DNA of 64,000 nucleotides from Psychromarinibacter sediminicola (GCF_029168335.1 NZ_JARGYC010000004.1:58519-122518); one strand, 5' to 3'. Shown: positions 44,165 through 53,658, counted from the first letter of the stretch. Notes: a model not told the origin generated them from the letters alone. Program-made: numbers and translations.

Positions 44165-46436
44165 CCTGCCCGTCTTTCTGCGGCGCCGGCTGACTTCCGG
44201 CGCCCACGGCGCGCTGCGCGTGATCGAGGCGCTGCGCTGGCCGTCGCCGTTCGGCAGCGCGGTGCGGATCTGGTTCGCCCAGGGCGCGCGGCCGGAGATG
44301 GTGAAACCGGGGGCGGCGGCGGGCGAGATGCACCTGAAGAAGGCCCTCGTGGTCGGGGCAAACCTGATCGTCACCGGCGAGGCGCCGGCGGGCGACGGGC
44401 CGCTGCGCGCCGCCTTTGCCGCCGGGGCGGCCGATCTCGACACCGCCGCGCCGGAAACCGGGCTGTTCGACGGCATGGCCGTGCTGCTGGCGCAGCGTCA
44501 CCGCGAGCCGGCGGAGACCGTGGCGCGGTGGCTGGGCTATCATGTCGACAGCCAGGGCGCCGACGCCGCGCTGATCCTCGACCGGGCGCCGGACGACGCC
44601 GGTTTCGCCGACGCGCTGGAGCGGCTGACCGCCGCGATGCCGGGGCTTAAGCGGCTGGTCGTGGTCTCTTGCGCCCTGCCGCTCGGCGGGGCGAAGCAGC
44701 CCGCGCTGGGCGACCCGCGCACCGCGCCGCGCCGCTGGGGCGAGCCGGCCGCGCCCGACCCCTGGCGCGCGCCGCTGGGCGAACCGCTGGTCTATGACGC
44801 GCTGAAATGGCGCTTTCTCGCCCGCGCCCGCGCGGTCGCCGCCCTCGACCCCTGCGACCTGGCCGTGGCCGCGCCGGGGGCCGCGACGGTCTTCGACCGC
44901 GTGGCCGCGACGGAAAGGGGCGTCCTGGCGCTGGCCGGAGAGCCGGTCTATCCCTGGCGCCTGCGCAAGGGGCAGCGGCCGGCGCACGGCGACCATGTCT
45001 GCCGCCTGGCGCCGCCGGGCGACGGACCGGCGCGCTGGGCCGCCGATCCGAAGCGGCTGGGGCCGGACGCCCTGTGGCTCGCCGGCGGCATCGCGGGGCA
45101 GCGGCCCGAGCGCGCCGATCCGGCCCGGTTCGACCGCTGCATGTCCGTCCTGTTCCCCGACAACAAGGTGCAGGAGCTGGTCGACAAGGACCGCCTCGCC
45201 GCCGACCCCCGGCTGATCGCCCGCGCCGAGGACCTGTTCGGCGCCAAGCCCGTGCGCCCGCCCGCGGCGCAGGCCGCCCCCGCCCCGGCCGCGGACCCGC
45301 TGCCCCCCGCGCCGTCCGAGCGTACCGTCATCGTCACCTGCATGAAGAACGAGGGGCCGTTCCTGCTGGAATGGCTGGCCTATCACCGGATGATCGGGGT
45401 CGACGACATCCTCGTCTACAGCAACGACTGCGACGACGGGACCGACACCTTGCTGGACCTCCTGCAAGCGCGCGGGCTGGTCCAGCACCGCGAAAACCCG
45501 TTCCGCGCCACCGGCGACAAGCCCCAGCGCGCCGCCCTTGCCGCGGCGGCCGACGAGCCGGTGGTGCAGCAGGCCGGCTGGATCGTCCCGATGGACGTGG
45601 ACGAGTTCATCAACATCCACGCGGGCGAGGGCCGGCTCGCGGACCTCTACGCCGCCGCCGGCGCGGCGAACGCGATCTCGATGACCTGGCGGCTGTTCGG
45701 CAATGCCGACATCGCGCAATACCAAGACAGCCCCGTCACCGAGCAGTTCACCCGCTGCGCGCCGCGGCTGATCCGCCGGCCGCACCAGGCCTGGGCCTTC
45801 AAGACGCTGGTCCGCAACCAGGGCCTGTTCCGCCGCCTCGCCGTCCACCGCCCCAAGGGGCTGAACGCCGCGCGGGCGCATCAGGTCCGCTGGGTCAACG
45901 GCTCCGGCCGGCCGATGCCCGCGCGGTTCCTGCGCTCCGGCTGGCGCTCCACCGCCGATTGCTGGGGCTACGACCTAGTGACGCTGAACCACTACGCCGT
46001 ACGCTCGGCCGAGAGCTACCTGGTCAAGCGCCGCCGCGGCCGCGTCAACCACGTCGCCCACGACCAGCACGAGGGCTACTGGTTCCGCATGAACAACAAC
46101 GCCGAGGAGGACCGCTCGATCCAGCGCCACCTGCCGGCGCTGCGGGCCGAGATCGACCGGCTGATGGCCGACCCCGAGATCGCGGCGGCGCATCGCCACA
46201 GCGTCGCCCGCCACCGCGCCACGATCGCCGAGCTGAAGACGCAGGACGACTATCGCCGGCTCTACGACGCGATCACCTCCGACCGGATGCGGCGGCTGTC
46301 GCGGATGCACGCGCGCTTCGGCATGAACGTGTTCCTGCGCGGCCCCCGGGTGATCCCCGACCGGGTGCTGGCCGACGATCTGCCGGCGTCGTTCGTGTTC
46401 AACGTGGCGCCGCCCCGGGGCCGTGCGGCCGACTGA
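44154..46436 (+). CDS. Large GT2_4-type glycosyltransferase with an extra N-terminal domain
   Basis: A 760-aa protein. Residues about 395-760 form a second GT2_4 domain, with TCMKNEGPFLLEWLAYHRMI, YSNDCDDGTDTLLDLL, the metal motif IVPMDVDEFINIH, and NHYAVRSAESYLVKRRRG. Residues 1-375 precede an Ala/Pro linker and look like a diverged transferase-like domain without an obvious DxD (GYHVDSQGADAALILDRAPD). It overlaps the preceding gene by 11 bases, so the two transferases are coupled. It likely builds adjacent linkages of the same surface glycan; donors and acceptors are unknown. Confidence 0.82.
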   Translation: MPDDLPVFLRRRLTSGAHGALRVIEALRWPSPFGSAVRIWFAQGARPEMVKPGAAAGEMHLKKALVVGANLIVTGEAPAGDGPLRAAFAAGAADLDTAAPETGLFDGMAVLLAQRHREPAETVARWLGYHVDSQGADAALILDRAPDDAGFADALERLTAAMPGLKRLVVVSCALPLGGAKQPALGDPRTAPRRWGEPAAPDPWRAPLGEPLVYDALKWRFLARARAVAALDPCDLAVAAPGAATVFDRVAATERGVLALAGEPVYPWRLRKGQRPAHGDHVCRLAPPGDGPARWAADPKRLGPDALWLAGGIAGQRPERADPARFDRCMSVLFPDNKVQELVDKDRLAADPRLIARAEDLFGAKPVRPPAAQAAPAPAADPLPPAPSERTVIVTCMKNEGPFLLEWLAYHRMIGVDDILVYSNDCDDGTDTLLDLLQARGLVQHRENPFRATGDKPQRAALAAAADEPVVQQAGWIVPMDVDEFINIHAGEGRLADLYAAAGAANAISMTWRLFGNADIAQYQDSPVTEQFTRCAPRLIRRPHQAWAFKTLVRNQGLFRRLAVHRPKGLNAARAHQVRWVNGSGRPMPARFLRSGWRSTADCWGYDLVTLNHYAVRSAESYLVKRRRGRVNHVAHDQHEGYWFRMNNNAEEDRSIQRHLPALRAEIDRLMADPEIAAAHRHSVARHRATIAELKTQDDYRRLYDAITSDRMRRLSRMHARFGMNVFLRGPRVIPDRVLADDLPASFVFNVAPPRGRAAD

Positions 46437-46534
46437 CAGGGGCGCGCACGGGCGGGATCGGTTGCGCCCCCGGGCGGGATGAGCCTAAATGCAGCCCGGC
46501 AAAGGAGAAACGGCATGACAGGGGGAGGGCAGCG

Positions 46535-47431
46535 ATGAAGTTCGGCAGTCCGGCGGTGACCTTCGTCTATCATCTCGGCGTCCACTGCACCGACGACGAC
46601 CTGCTGGTGCGCTCGCTCCTGCAGGACGGCGTCGCGCTGCAGGACCGCAACGTCATCGTCCCGCGCCCGCGCACCTACCGCAAGATGGTGCGCGAGCACA
46701 TGCACCAGTACCGCGGCGAGCCGATGCCCGAGGCCGAGCAGGAGGCGCTCTACGAGGCGATCCTCAAGGGCTATCCGGCCGAGCGCGTGATCCTGGGCGA
46801 CCAAGACTACCTGTGCCTGCCGCAGGGCGTGTTCGACAAGGGGCAGCTCTATTCCAAGGCCGGGATGCGGACGATGTGGCTGCGCTATCTGTTTCCCGAG
46901 AACCCCTGCGAGTTCTTCATCGCCATCCGCAACCCCGCCACCTACTTGCCCGCCGCGCTGGCGCAGAAGAGCATGCCGGGCTACGACGGTTTCGTGGGCG
47001 ACGCCGACCCGCACGAGATGCGCTGGTCCGGCGTGATCGAGCGCATCCAGAACAACAACCCCGGCTGCCCGATCACCGTCTGGTGCAACGAGGACACGCC
47101 GCTGATCTGGCCGGAGATCCTGCGCGAGATCACCGATACCGAGCTGTCGGCCCCGTTCAAGGGCGACCACGACATTCTGAAGTCGATCCTGAAGGACGAG
47201 GGCTTCCGGAAGATGGAAGCCTATCTGGAAAGCCACCCGCCGGCCCACGAGATGCAGCGCCGCCGCATCATCGCCGCCTTCGCCGAGAAGTTCGCGCGCG
47301 ACGACGCGCTGGAGGAGGAAATCGACCTGCCGGGCTGGACGCCCGAGCTGGTGGACGAGGTGACGGCGATCTACGAGGAAGACGTCGCCCTGATCGAGCG
47401 GATGGCGGGGGTGACCTTCATCTCGGCGTGA
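46535..47431 (+). CDS. Sulfotransferase-like P-loop protein of unknown activity
   Basis: A 298-aa protein. Its N-terminus TFVYHLGVHCTDDDLLVRSL sits where sulfotransferases have a PAPS loop (H-x-G-x-H-K-T-G-T), but the loop is altered. A later segment FFIAIRNPATYLPAALAQKS matches the pattern of the 3'-phosphate motif (R-N-P). So the fold is probably that of a sulfotransferase, with a weakened donor site. ATG 46535 follows GGGGGAGGGCAGCG. It is the third gene after the two glycosyltransferases (98-bp gap) and may modify or recognise their product. The larger frame upstream is a shadow. Confidence 0.6.
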   Translation: MKFGSPAVTFVYHLGVHCTDDDLLVRSLLQDGVALQDRNVIVPRPRTYRKMVREHMHQYRGEPMPEAEQEALYEAILKGYPAERVILGDQDYLCLPQGVFDKGQLYSKAGMRTMWLRYLFPENPCEFFIAIRNPATYLPAALAQKSMPGYDGFVGDADPHEMRWSGVIERIQNNNPGCPITVWCNEDTPLIWPEILREITDTELSAPFKGDHDILKSILKDEGFRKMEAYLESHPPAHEMQRRRIIAAFAEKFARDDALEEEIDLPGWTPELVDEVTAIYEEDVALIERMAGVTFISA

Positions 47432-47491
47432 GCGCCGCGCGGAGCGGGCCGGTGCGGGGGATGGTCCCGGGGTCGCCCCCTGGGGGCGCCC

Positions 47492-48712
<1,221 letters not shown>

Positions 48713-48908
48713 GGCTCTCTCCCTTGCGCGCGTCCGGCGGTCGCCCGTTTGATAGAGCAGGCGGCGCCCCGGGGCAATCGCGCCGCCGCCGCCGCGGCGC
48801 GCAGGGCCCGCCCGTGCCCCGCGTATGGGGATGTTTCCGACCCGCCCGCGGCCTGCCGGCCCGCCCGACCGGTTGCAATCGCGGGGGGCGCGGCCCTAGC
48901 TAGGGGCG

Positions 48909-49508
48909 ATGCCGCATCCGCTCGACCGCCTCCGCGCCGACATCCGCGCCTGCACGCTCTGTGCCGACCGCTTCGCCGCCACGGCGACCGGGCACGAACC
49001 GCGCCCGGTCGCCTGGTTCGAGCCGGGCGCGCGCATCCTGGTGGCCGGGCAGGCACCGGGGGCGCGGGTGCATGAATCGGGCGTGCCGTTCGACGACCCC
49101 TCGGGCGACCGGCTGCGCGACTGGATGGGGGTGGACCGCGACATCTTCTACGACCGGAGCCGGGTCGCGGTGATCCCGATGGCCTTCTGCTTTCCGGGCT
49201 ACGACGCCAAGGGCTCCGACCTGCCGCCGCCGAAGATCTGCGCGCAGACCTGGCACGCCCCGCTGATGGCGGCGCTGGGCGAGGTGCGGCTGACCCTGCT
49301 GGTCGGCGGCTACGCCCACAAGTGGCATCTGGGCACGAAGGCCGGCGTGACCGAGACGGTGGCGGGCTGGCGCGACCACGCGCCCCGGGTCTTCCCCTTG
49401 CCGCACCCGTCCTGGCGGAATACGGCCTGGCTGAGAAAGAACCCGTGGTTCGAGGCGGAGCTCTTGCCGGTGCTCCGCGACCGGGTGGCAGAGGTGCTTG
49501 AGCGATGA
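48909..49508 (+). CDS. Uracil-DNA glycosylase family protein
   Basis: A 199-aa protein of the uracil-DNA glycosylase superfamily. The motif ILVAGQAPGARVHESGVPFD corresponds to the family-4/5 G-x-A-P-G loop, and the DNA-intercalation motif is PLPHPSWRNTAWL. A CTLCADRF segment near the N-terminus could be a partial iron-sulfur ligand set as in family 4, but a full four-cysteine set is not obvious. The ATG follows a 12-bp palindrome CCCTAGCTAGGG (48894-48905). The stop overlaps the next gene (ATGA). Repair of uracil in DNA is inferred from the family. Confidence 0.82.
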   Translation: MPHPLDRLRADIRACTLCADRFAATATGHEPRPVAWFEPGARILVAGQAPGARVHESGVPFDDPSGDRLRDWMGVDRDIFYDRSRVAVIPMAFCFPGYDAKGSDLPPPKICAQTWHAPLMAALGEVRLTLLVGGYAHKWHLGTKAGVTETVAGWRDHAPRVFPLPHPSWRNTAWLRKNPWFEAELLPVLRDRVAEVLER

Positions 49509-50296
49509 CCGACGAAACCCCGATCGACCGCGCCCACGCCGCGATGACGGCCGCACCCGGGGACGACGCGGCGCGGCTGCGCTTCTACGAGCGGGTGGCC
49601 GAGGCGGAACTGGTGCTGCTGCTGGCCGAGGAGGCGCAGGGCGAGCGGGTCGAACCCGCGCTGTTCGACGTCGAGGGCGGCCGGGTCGTGCTGGCCTTCG
49701 ACCGCGAGGACCGGCTGACCGGCTTCGTCGGGGACGCCGCGCCCTACGCGGCGCTGTCGGGCCGGGCGCTGACGGGAATGCTGGCGGCCGAGGGGATGGG
49801 CTTCGGGCTGAACCTGGAGGTGGCGCCCTCGTCGATCCTGATTCCGGCCGACGCGGTGGCGTGGCTGGCCGAGACGCTGGGCCGGCGCCCGGCGGAGGTG
49901 GCCGAGCGGCCCGAGGATATCGCCGCGCCCGACGGCGTGCCCGAGGCGCTCCTGGAGGGGCTCGACCGCAAGCTGGGGCTGGCGGCCGGGCTGGCGCCGA
50001 TGGCCTACCTGGCCTCGGTCCGCTATCGCGGCGGCGGGCGCGGCCACCTGCTGGCCTTCGTCGACGCGGCCGACGGGGCGGAGCCGGCGCTGGCGCAGGC
50101 GGTGGGCGAGGCGCTGACCTTCTCGGGGCTGGAGGCCGGGGCGCTCGACGTGGGCTTCTTCGCGGCCTCCGACCCGGCAGCGGCGGCGCTGGCACGGCAC
50201 GGGCTGAAGATCGAGCTGCCGGAGCCGGAAGCGGCGCAGGTGCTGGCGCCGGGGGCGCCGGGGATGGACCCGGAGACACCGCCGAAGCTGCGGTAG
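49505..50296 (+). CDS. SseB family protein
   Basis: A 263-aa protein whose first 120 residues form an SseB N-terminal domain (AELVLLLAEEAQGERVEPAL, VVLAFDREDRLTGFVGD). The C-terminal half resembles the SseB C-terminal domain seen in enhanced-serine-sensitivity proteins. Molecular function is not established for the family. ATG 49505 overlaps the glycosylase stop, so the two are co-translated. Confidence 0.82.
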   Translation: MTDETPIDRAHAAMTAAPGDDAARLRFYERVAEAELVLLLAEEAQGERVEPALFDVEGGRVVLAFDREDRLTGFVGDAAPYAALSGRALTGMLAAEGMGFGLNLEVAPSSILIPADAVAWLAETLGRRPAEVAERPEDIAAPDGVPEALLEGLDRKLGLAAGLAPMAYLASVRYRGGGRGHLLAFVDAADGAEPALAQAVGEALTFSGLEAGALDVGFFAASDPAAAALARHGLKIELPEPEAAQVLAPGAPGMDPETPPKLR

Positions 50297-50352
50297 CGGC
50301 TGAGAGGGCCGGGGCGCAGGTGCCGGCCGGTGGCGACGGTCGGCGGCGCCGG

Positions 50353-50464
50353 ATTGCGTATTTGGAACGAGAAGAAGCAGGGGGGGTGCGCGCTGAGGAC
50401 CGGCGGGCGCCTTGGTGGCGGTCGGATGCGGCGGACTGCGTATTTGGAACGAGAAGAAGCAGGG
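50353..50464 (+). repeat. Two copies of a 30-bp intergenic repeat, 82 bp apart
   Basis: TGCGTATTTGGAACGAGAAG and AAGCAGGG occur within near-identical 30-bp units at 50353-50382 and 50435-50464, each preceded by CGGTCGG. A diverged third copy lies at 58228-58260. The rest of the 414-bp gap 50297-50710 holds no gene, only this repeat and the half-sites listed next. Confidence 0.7.
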
Positions 50465-50622
50465 GTGTGCGCTGCGGGGAGGGGATCGCGGCCGGGCAGG
50501 GCGGCCGGCGCCTCGGGGGTCGTGGCGCGGAATTGGGCGGTGCGGGGCCCGGCACTCGACAATCTCGCGCGTGTGGCGGAATTGTCGACGAAACGGGAAC
50601 GGTGGCAGTCTATGCTTGCCAA

Positions 50623-50669
50623 GTCACAATCCCGTGTGGCTCTGTGACCCTCGTGTTTTTTCGTGTGAC
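50623..50669 (+). promoter_or_regulatory. Candidate operator upstream of the GNAT-like gene
   Basis: GTCACA (50623-50628), TGTGAC (50643-50648) and TGTGAC (50664-50669) are spaced 20 and 21 bp, which is two helical turns. They lie just upstream of the gene starting at 50711. The regulator is unknown. Confidence 0.4.
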
Positions 50670-50710
50670 CCGCGTCGCCGGCGGTCCGGTGCCGGGCAGG
50701 TGAATATGTG

Positions 50711-51874
50711 ATGGACCGACCCGACACCCGTATCCTGCCGTTCAGCGAGGTTCCCGCCGCGGCCTGGGACGCCGTGGCGCCGACCGCCGGGCGCTGCCCG
50801 ATGGTGCTGCGCGACTGGACCCTGTGCACCGCCGAGGCGGCGCCGCCGGGCAGCGAGGTGAAGGTCGTGGTCGCCGGGCCGCCCTCCGACCCCGAGGCGC
50901 TGCTGCCGCTCCTGGTCGAGCCGGGGCCGCTGCGCCGTCACCGCTTCATCGGCAACGACGACGGCGGCGTGGCGATCCCCGCGCGGCGCCCCGAGGCGCT
51001 GGCCGCCGTGGCCGAGACCGTCGCCGGCCTGCGCGCGCCCCTGAGCCTGGGCTACTACCCGGCGGCCTCGCCGGCGGTCGACCTGCTGCGGCACGCCTGC
51101 CGGGGGCGGGCGATCGCGCTGGCGCGGCCGCAGGACCGGCCCACCGCCCCCTACCTGGCGCTCGACGACAGCTGGCAGGCGCCCGAACGCCACCTGAAGA
51201 AGAAGACGGCGCAGTCGATCCGCCGCCGCGAGCGCCGCCTGCGCGAGCTGGGCGCGCTGCGGGTGGACTTCCTAGAACCCTCCGAGGCGGAGGTCGACGC
51301 GCTGATCCTGGAGGCGGCGGATGTCGAGGCGCGCGGCTGGAAGCGCGCGGCCGGCACCGCGCTGGTCGACGACGCGCGGCAGCTGACCTTCCTGCGCCGC
51401 TACGGCCGGCGGCAGGCGCGGGCCGGGCGGCTGCACCTGACCTTCCTGTCGCTCGACGACCGCCCGCTGGCGATGAGCATCGGCGAGGTCGTCGACGGCG
51501 TCTACTGGGCGCACAAGACCGGCTACGACGCGGGCTACGGCCGGTACGGCCCCGGCATCCTGCTGCAGTACCACCTGATCCGGCACCTGGCCGGGCGCGG
51601 CGTGACGCGGCTGGAGTTCTGCGGCCAGCTGGACGACTTCAAGCGGACATGGACCGAGACCGGCGTGGCGACGGTGACGCTGCGGGTCTATCCGCTGAAC
51701 CTGCTCGGTGTCGCGGCGATGGCGACCGATGCCTGGGCCGAGGCGCGGCACAGGCTGGCCCGGCGCGCCGGCCGCGCCCGCCGGCGGTCGCGGCCGGGCG
51801 GCCGGCGCCGCCAGACGCATAGCGAAGAGCCGCCGGCCGACGAGGTGGCCGAGGCCGGCCTGCCGCTCGGCTAG
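50711..51874 (+). CDS. GNAT/CelD-type acyltransferase-like protein
   Basis: A 387-aa protein with a BcsL/CelD-type GNAT domain (about residues 150-330). HLKKKTAQSIRRRERRLREL is the conserved basic helix, followed by TFLSLDDRPLAMSIGEVVDG, YWAHKTGYDAGYGRYGPGIL and RLEFCGQLDDFKRTWT. Such proteins are linked to cellulose and exopolysaccharide biosynthesis, but the acyl donor is usually unknown. The C-terminal 50 residues are a basic, low-complexity tail. ATG 50711 follows AGGTGA. Confidence 0.78.
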   Translation: MDRPDTRILPFSEVPAAAWDAVAPTAGRCPMVLRDWTLCTAEAAPPGSEVKVVVAGPPSDPEALLPLLVEPGPLRRHRFIGNDDGGVAIPARRPEALAAVAETVAGLRAPLSLGYYPAASPAVDLLRHACRGRAIALARPQDRPTAPYLALDDSWQAPERHLKKKTAQSIRRRERRLRELGALRVDFLEPSEAEVDALILEAADVEARGWKRAAGTALVDDARQLTFLRRYGRRQARAGRLHLTFLSLDDRPLAMSIGEVVDGVYWAHKTGYDAGYGRYGPGILLQYHLIRHLAGRGVTRLEFCGQLDDFKRTWTETGVATVTLRVYPLNLLGVAAMATDAWAEARHRLARRAGRARRRSRPGGRRRQTHSEEPPADEVAEAGLPLG

Positions 51875-51902
51875 GCGCGGCCCGGGCCGGGCCGGGCAGG
51901 CG

Positions 51903-52355
51903 TCAGTCCGGCGCGTCCGCCATCGCGTCGATCGGGGCGACGAAGGCGATGAACAGGGTGCAGGGACCGTCGGACAGGCAGTCCGCGCTGTGCGGCTTGC
52001 GCGCCGGGCCGTAGCCGTAGGTGCCGGGCGCCAGCGTCACCGGATCCTGCCCGTCATAGGTCACCGACATCTCGCCCTCGACCAGCACCATCCGTTCCGG
52101 CGAAGTGTGCCAGTGCCGCGGGATCTCGGCCCCGCCGGGCACGCGGTAGAAGATGTCGGCATTGGGCTCGGCCGGATTTCCGTGCAGCACGGCGATGCCG
52201 CAGCCCTCGGGCATGAAGCCGGGGCAGGGCCCCCAGTCCAGCGCGTCGGAGTCCACGGTGCGCGCGACGGCCATCTCCTGCGCCGGGGCCGGCCCGGCGG
52301 CGAGCGCGGCAAGGCCCAGGGCGGTGGCGAGCGGGATGCGGATGGACGGTGTCAT
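51903..52355 (-). CDS. Secreted cupin-domain protein
   Basis: A 150-aa single-domain cupin with a Sec signal peptide (cleavage after ALAAGPAPA, about residue 25). The cupin motifs are RHWHTSPERMVLVEGE (two His and Glu metal ligands) and APGTYGYGPARKPHSADC (third His). GAAGGAGGAGAC precedes ATG 52355. It is divergent from an HxlR regulator, so it is probably controlled by it. The substrate is unknown. Confidence 0.82.
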   Translation of the reverse strand: MTPSIRIPLATALGLAALAAGPAPAQEMAVARTVDSDALDWGPCPGFMPEGCGIAVLHGNPAEPNADIFYRVPGGAEIPRHWHTSPERMVLVEGEMSVTYDGQDPVTLAPGTYGYGPARKPHSADCLSDGPCTLFIAFVAPIDAMADAPD

Positions 52356-52373
52356 GTCTCCTCCTTCGGGTTG

Positions 52374-52434
52374 CAATACCGCCGGCCTGGCATCGCGGGG
52401 GCCGGGCCATCCAGTCCACGGACTGTACCGCCGG
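52374..52434. promoter_or_regulatory. Divergent control region with inverted and direct repeats
   Basis: CAGTCC-AC-GGACTG (52412-52425) is a perfect inverted repeat, and TACCGCCGGC occurs twice near it (about 52377 and 52426). This is a candidate operator for the adjacent HxlR regulator. Confidence 0.4.
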
Positions 52435-52460
52435 CGCCGGCCCTGATAGGGTGACAGGCG

Positions 52461-53171
52461 ATGGCCGACAGCCGGTATCGCCAGTTCTGCCCCGTCGCGA
52501 TGGCCGCCGAGGTGCTCGACACGCGCTGGACGCTCGTGCTGCTGCGCGAGCTTCTGGGCGGCTCGACGCGGTTCAACGAGCTGCGGCGCGGGCTGCCGAA
52601 GATGTCGCCGACCCTGCTGTCGCGGCGGCTGCGCGAGCTGGAGGAGGCGGGAATCGTCCGGCGCGAGCCGGTGCCGGGCACGACGGCCCACGACTACCTC
52701 CTGACCGACGCGGGCCGCGACCTGGCGCCGGTGATCGAGGCGCTGGGCATGTGGGGCCAGAAATGGGTCGATGCCGAGCCCAGCCTGAAGAACGTCGATC
52801 CCGGCCTTCTGATGTGGGACATGCGCCGCAACCTGAACCCCGAGCCGCTGCCGGACCGGCGCACCGTGGTCTCCTTCGTCTATTCCGACCAGCCCGCCGA
52901 GCGGGCGCATTGGTGGCTGATCGTGGAGCCGGGGCAGGAGGTCGACCTGTGCTCGGTCGATCCCGGCTACGACGTGGACCTGTATGTCGCCACCGACCTG
53001 CGCTGCATGACGGCGATCTGGATGGGCCTGACCACCGTGCGGCGCGAGCGGGACCGCGGGCGGCTGGAGCTGACCGGCGACCGCGGCATCGCCGAGGCGG
53101 TGCCGGAATGGCTGGGCGGCAGCCCCTTCGCGGTACAGAAGAAGCACGACGGCGCCTCGGTCGCGCCGTAG
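52461..53171 (+). CDS. HxlR-family regulator with an SCP2-like C-terminal domain
   Basis: A 236-aa regulator. Residues 1-100 are an HxlR winged helix (FCPVAMAAEVLDTRWTLVLL, FNELRRGLPKMSPTLLSRRL, LEEAGIVRREPVPGTTAH). Residues 110-225 resemble the SCP-2 sterol-transfer-type fold often fused to such helices (RRTVVSFVYSDQPAERAHWW). A ligand-binding role for that half is inferred. It is divergent from the cupin gene. Confidence 0.85.
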   Translation: MADSRYRQFCPVAMAAEVLDTRWTLVLLRELLGGSTRFNELRRGLPKMSPTLLSRRLRELEEAGIVRREPVPGTTAHDYLLTDAGRDLAPVIEALGMWGQKWVDAEPSLKNVDPGLLMWDMRRNLNPEPLPDRRTVVSFVYSDQPAERAHWWLIVEPGQEVDLCSVDPGYDVDLYVATDLRCMTAIWMGLTTVRRERDRGRLELTGDRGIAEAVPEWLGGSPFAVQKKHDGASVAP

Positions 53172-53199
53172 GGCGCGGGGGCGTAGATGGAGTGTCGGG

Positions 53200-53211
53200 A
53201 TACAATTGTAT
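53200..53211. promoter_or_regulatory. 12-bp palindrome downstream of the HxlR gene
   Basis: ATACAATTGTAT is a perfect palindrome 28 bp after the HxlR stop, at the left edge of the AT-richer 53.2-53.6 kb patch. Its role is unknown. Confidence 0.25.
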
Positions 53212-53395
53212 GCTGCGGACGCGCGGAAGCCGGGGGACGGCACGCAGCTTCCGATTGAGAGGTTCGCAGGCTCTTACTTGGGCAATCACATTGAACTCGT
53301 GGTAGCCACTTCGCCAAGTGCGCTGAATCGTGTGCGGCCCTTGATGGCTTGCAGATTGGCTCATCAGTACATATTGTTATGTAATAAGGGACAGA

Positions 53396-53441
53396 CCGGC
53401 ACGCCTGCACGCGAAAAATCCGGCACGCCTGGACGCGAAAA
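53396..53441 (+). repeat. Tandem 22-bp direct repeat
   Basis: Two copies (53396-53417 and 53420-53441) of a unit containing CCGGCACGCCTG and ACGCGAAAA, differing at one base, period 24 bp. It lies in an AT-richer patch unlike the neighbouring genes, which suggests inserted or decayed DNA. Confidence 0.6.
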
Positions 53442-53466
53442 GCAAAGTGACGGGGCACCATGAAAA

Positions 53467-53541
53467 ATGACCGTCATAGAAATCGTTGCACTTGTCGCAA
53501 GCATCATGACTATCGTCATGTTCGTCGATAACTATTTCTAG
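53467..53541 (+). CDS. Candidate 24-residue hydrophobic peptide
   Basis: A tiny frame, ATG 53467 to TAG 53541, encodes MTVIEIVALV then a run of Ala, Ile, Met, Val and Phe, ending FVDNYF: a single short membrane segment. A Rho-independent terminator follows 29 bases later. The size, composition and gene-plus-terminator layout recall type I toxins and holin-like toxin peptides, but the ribosome site is weak (GGGG about 12 bases ahead) and an overlapping basic frame starts at 53460. A chance frame cannot be excluded. Confidence 0.3.
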   Translation: MTVIEIVALVASIMTIVMFVDNYF

Positions 53542-53569
53542 TTAAACTGGAAACCAAGGACTACGTGAT

Positions 53570-53596
53570 AAGGCGGGCAGAACTGTCCCGCCTTTT
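53570..53596 (+). terminator. Rho-independent terminator
   Basis: AAGGCGGG and CCCGCCTT form an 8-bp stem around CAGAACTGT, followed by TTC. It would end a transcript covering the small peptide frame. The gap 53172-53658 holds no other supported gene. Confidence 0.7.
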
Positions 53597-53658
53597 CTGC
53601 CTCTAAGCCGCAACGTTCGGTTGGCTTAGCCGTAGGCCCGGCAAGGATGGAGGCTTTC

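Noticed and set aside
44807..47431. 874-codon plus-strand frame suggesting a giant protein
   Set aside because: The first two thirds are a shadow of the 760-aa transferase gene in another frame. Only the part from ATG 46535, with its own ribosome site, is credible.
53396..53441. Tandem repeats as a CRISPR array
   Set aside because: Only two units with a 2-bp gap, no spacers and no cas genes in the window.
53206..53463. 85-codon frame across the AT-richer patch
   Set aside because: There is no ribosome site or recognisable domain, and it is built partly from the tandem 22-bp repeat.
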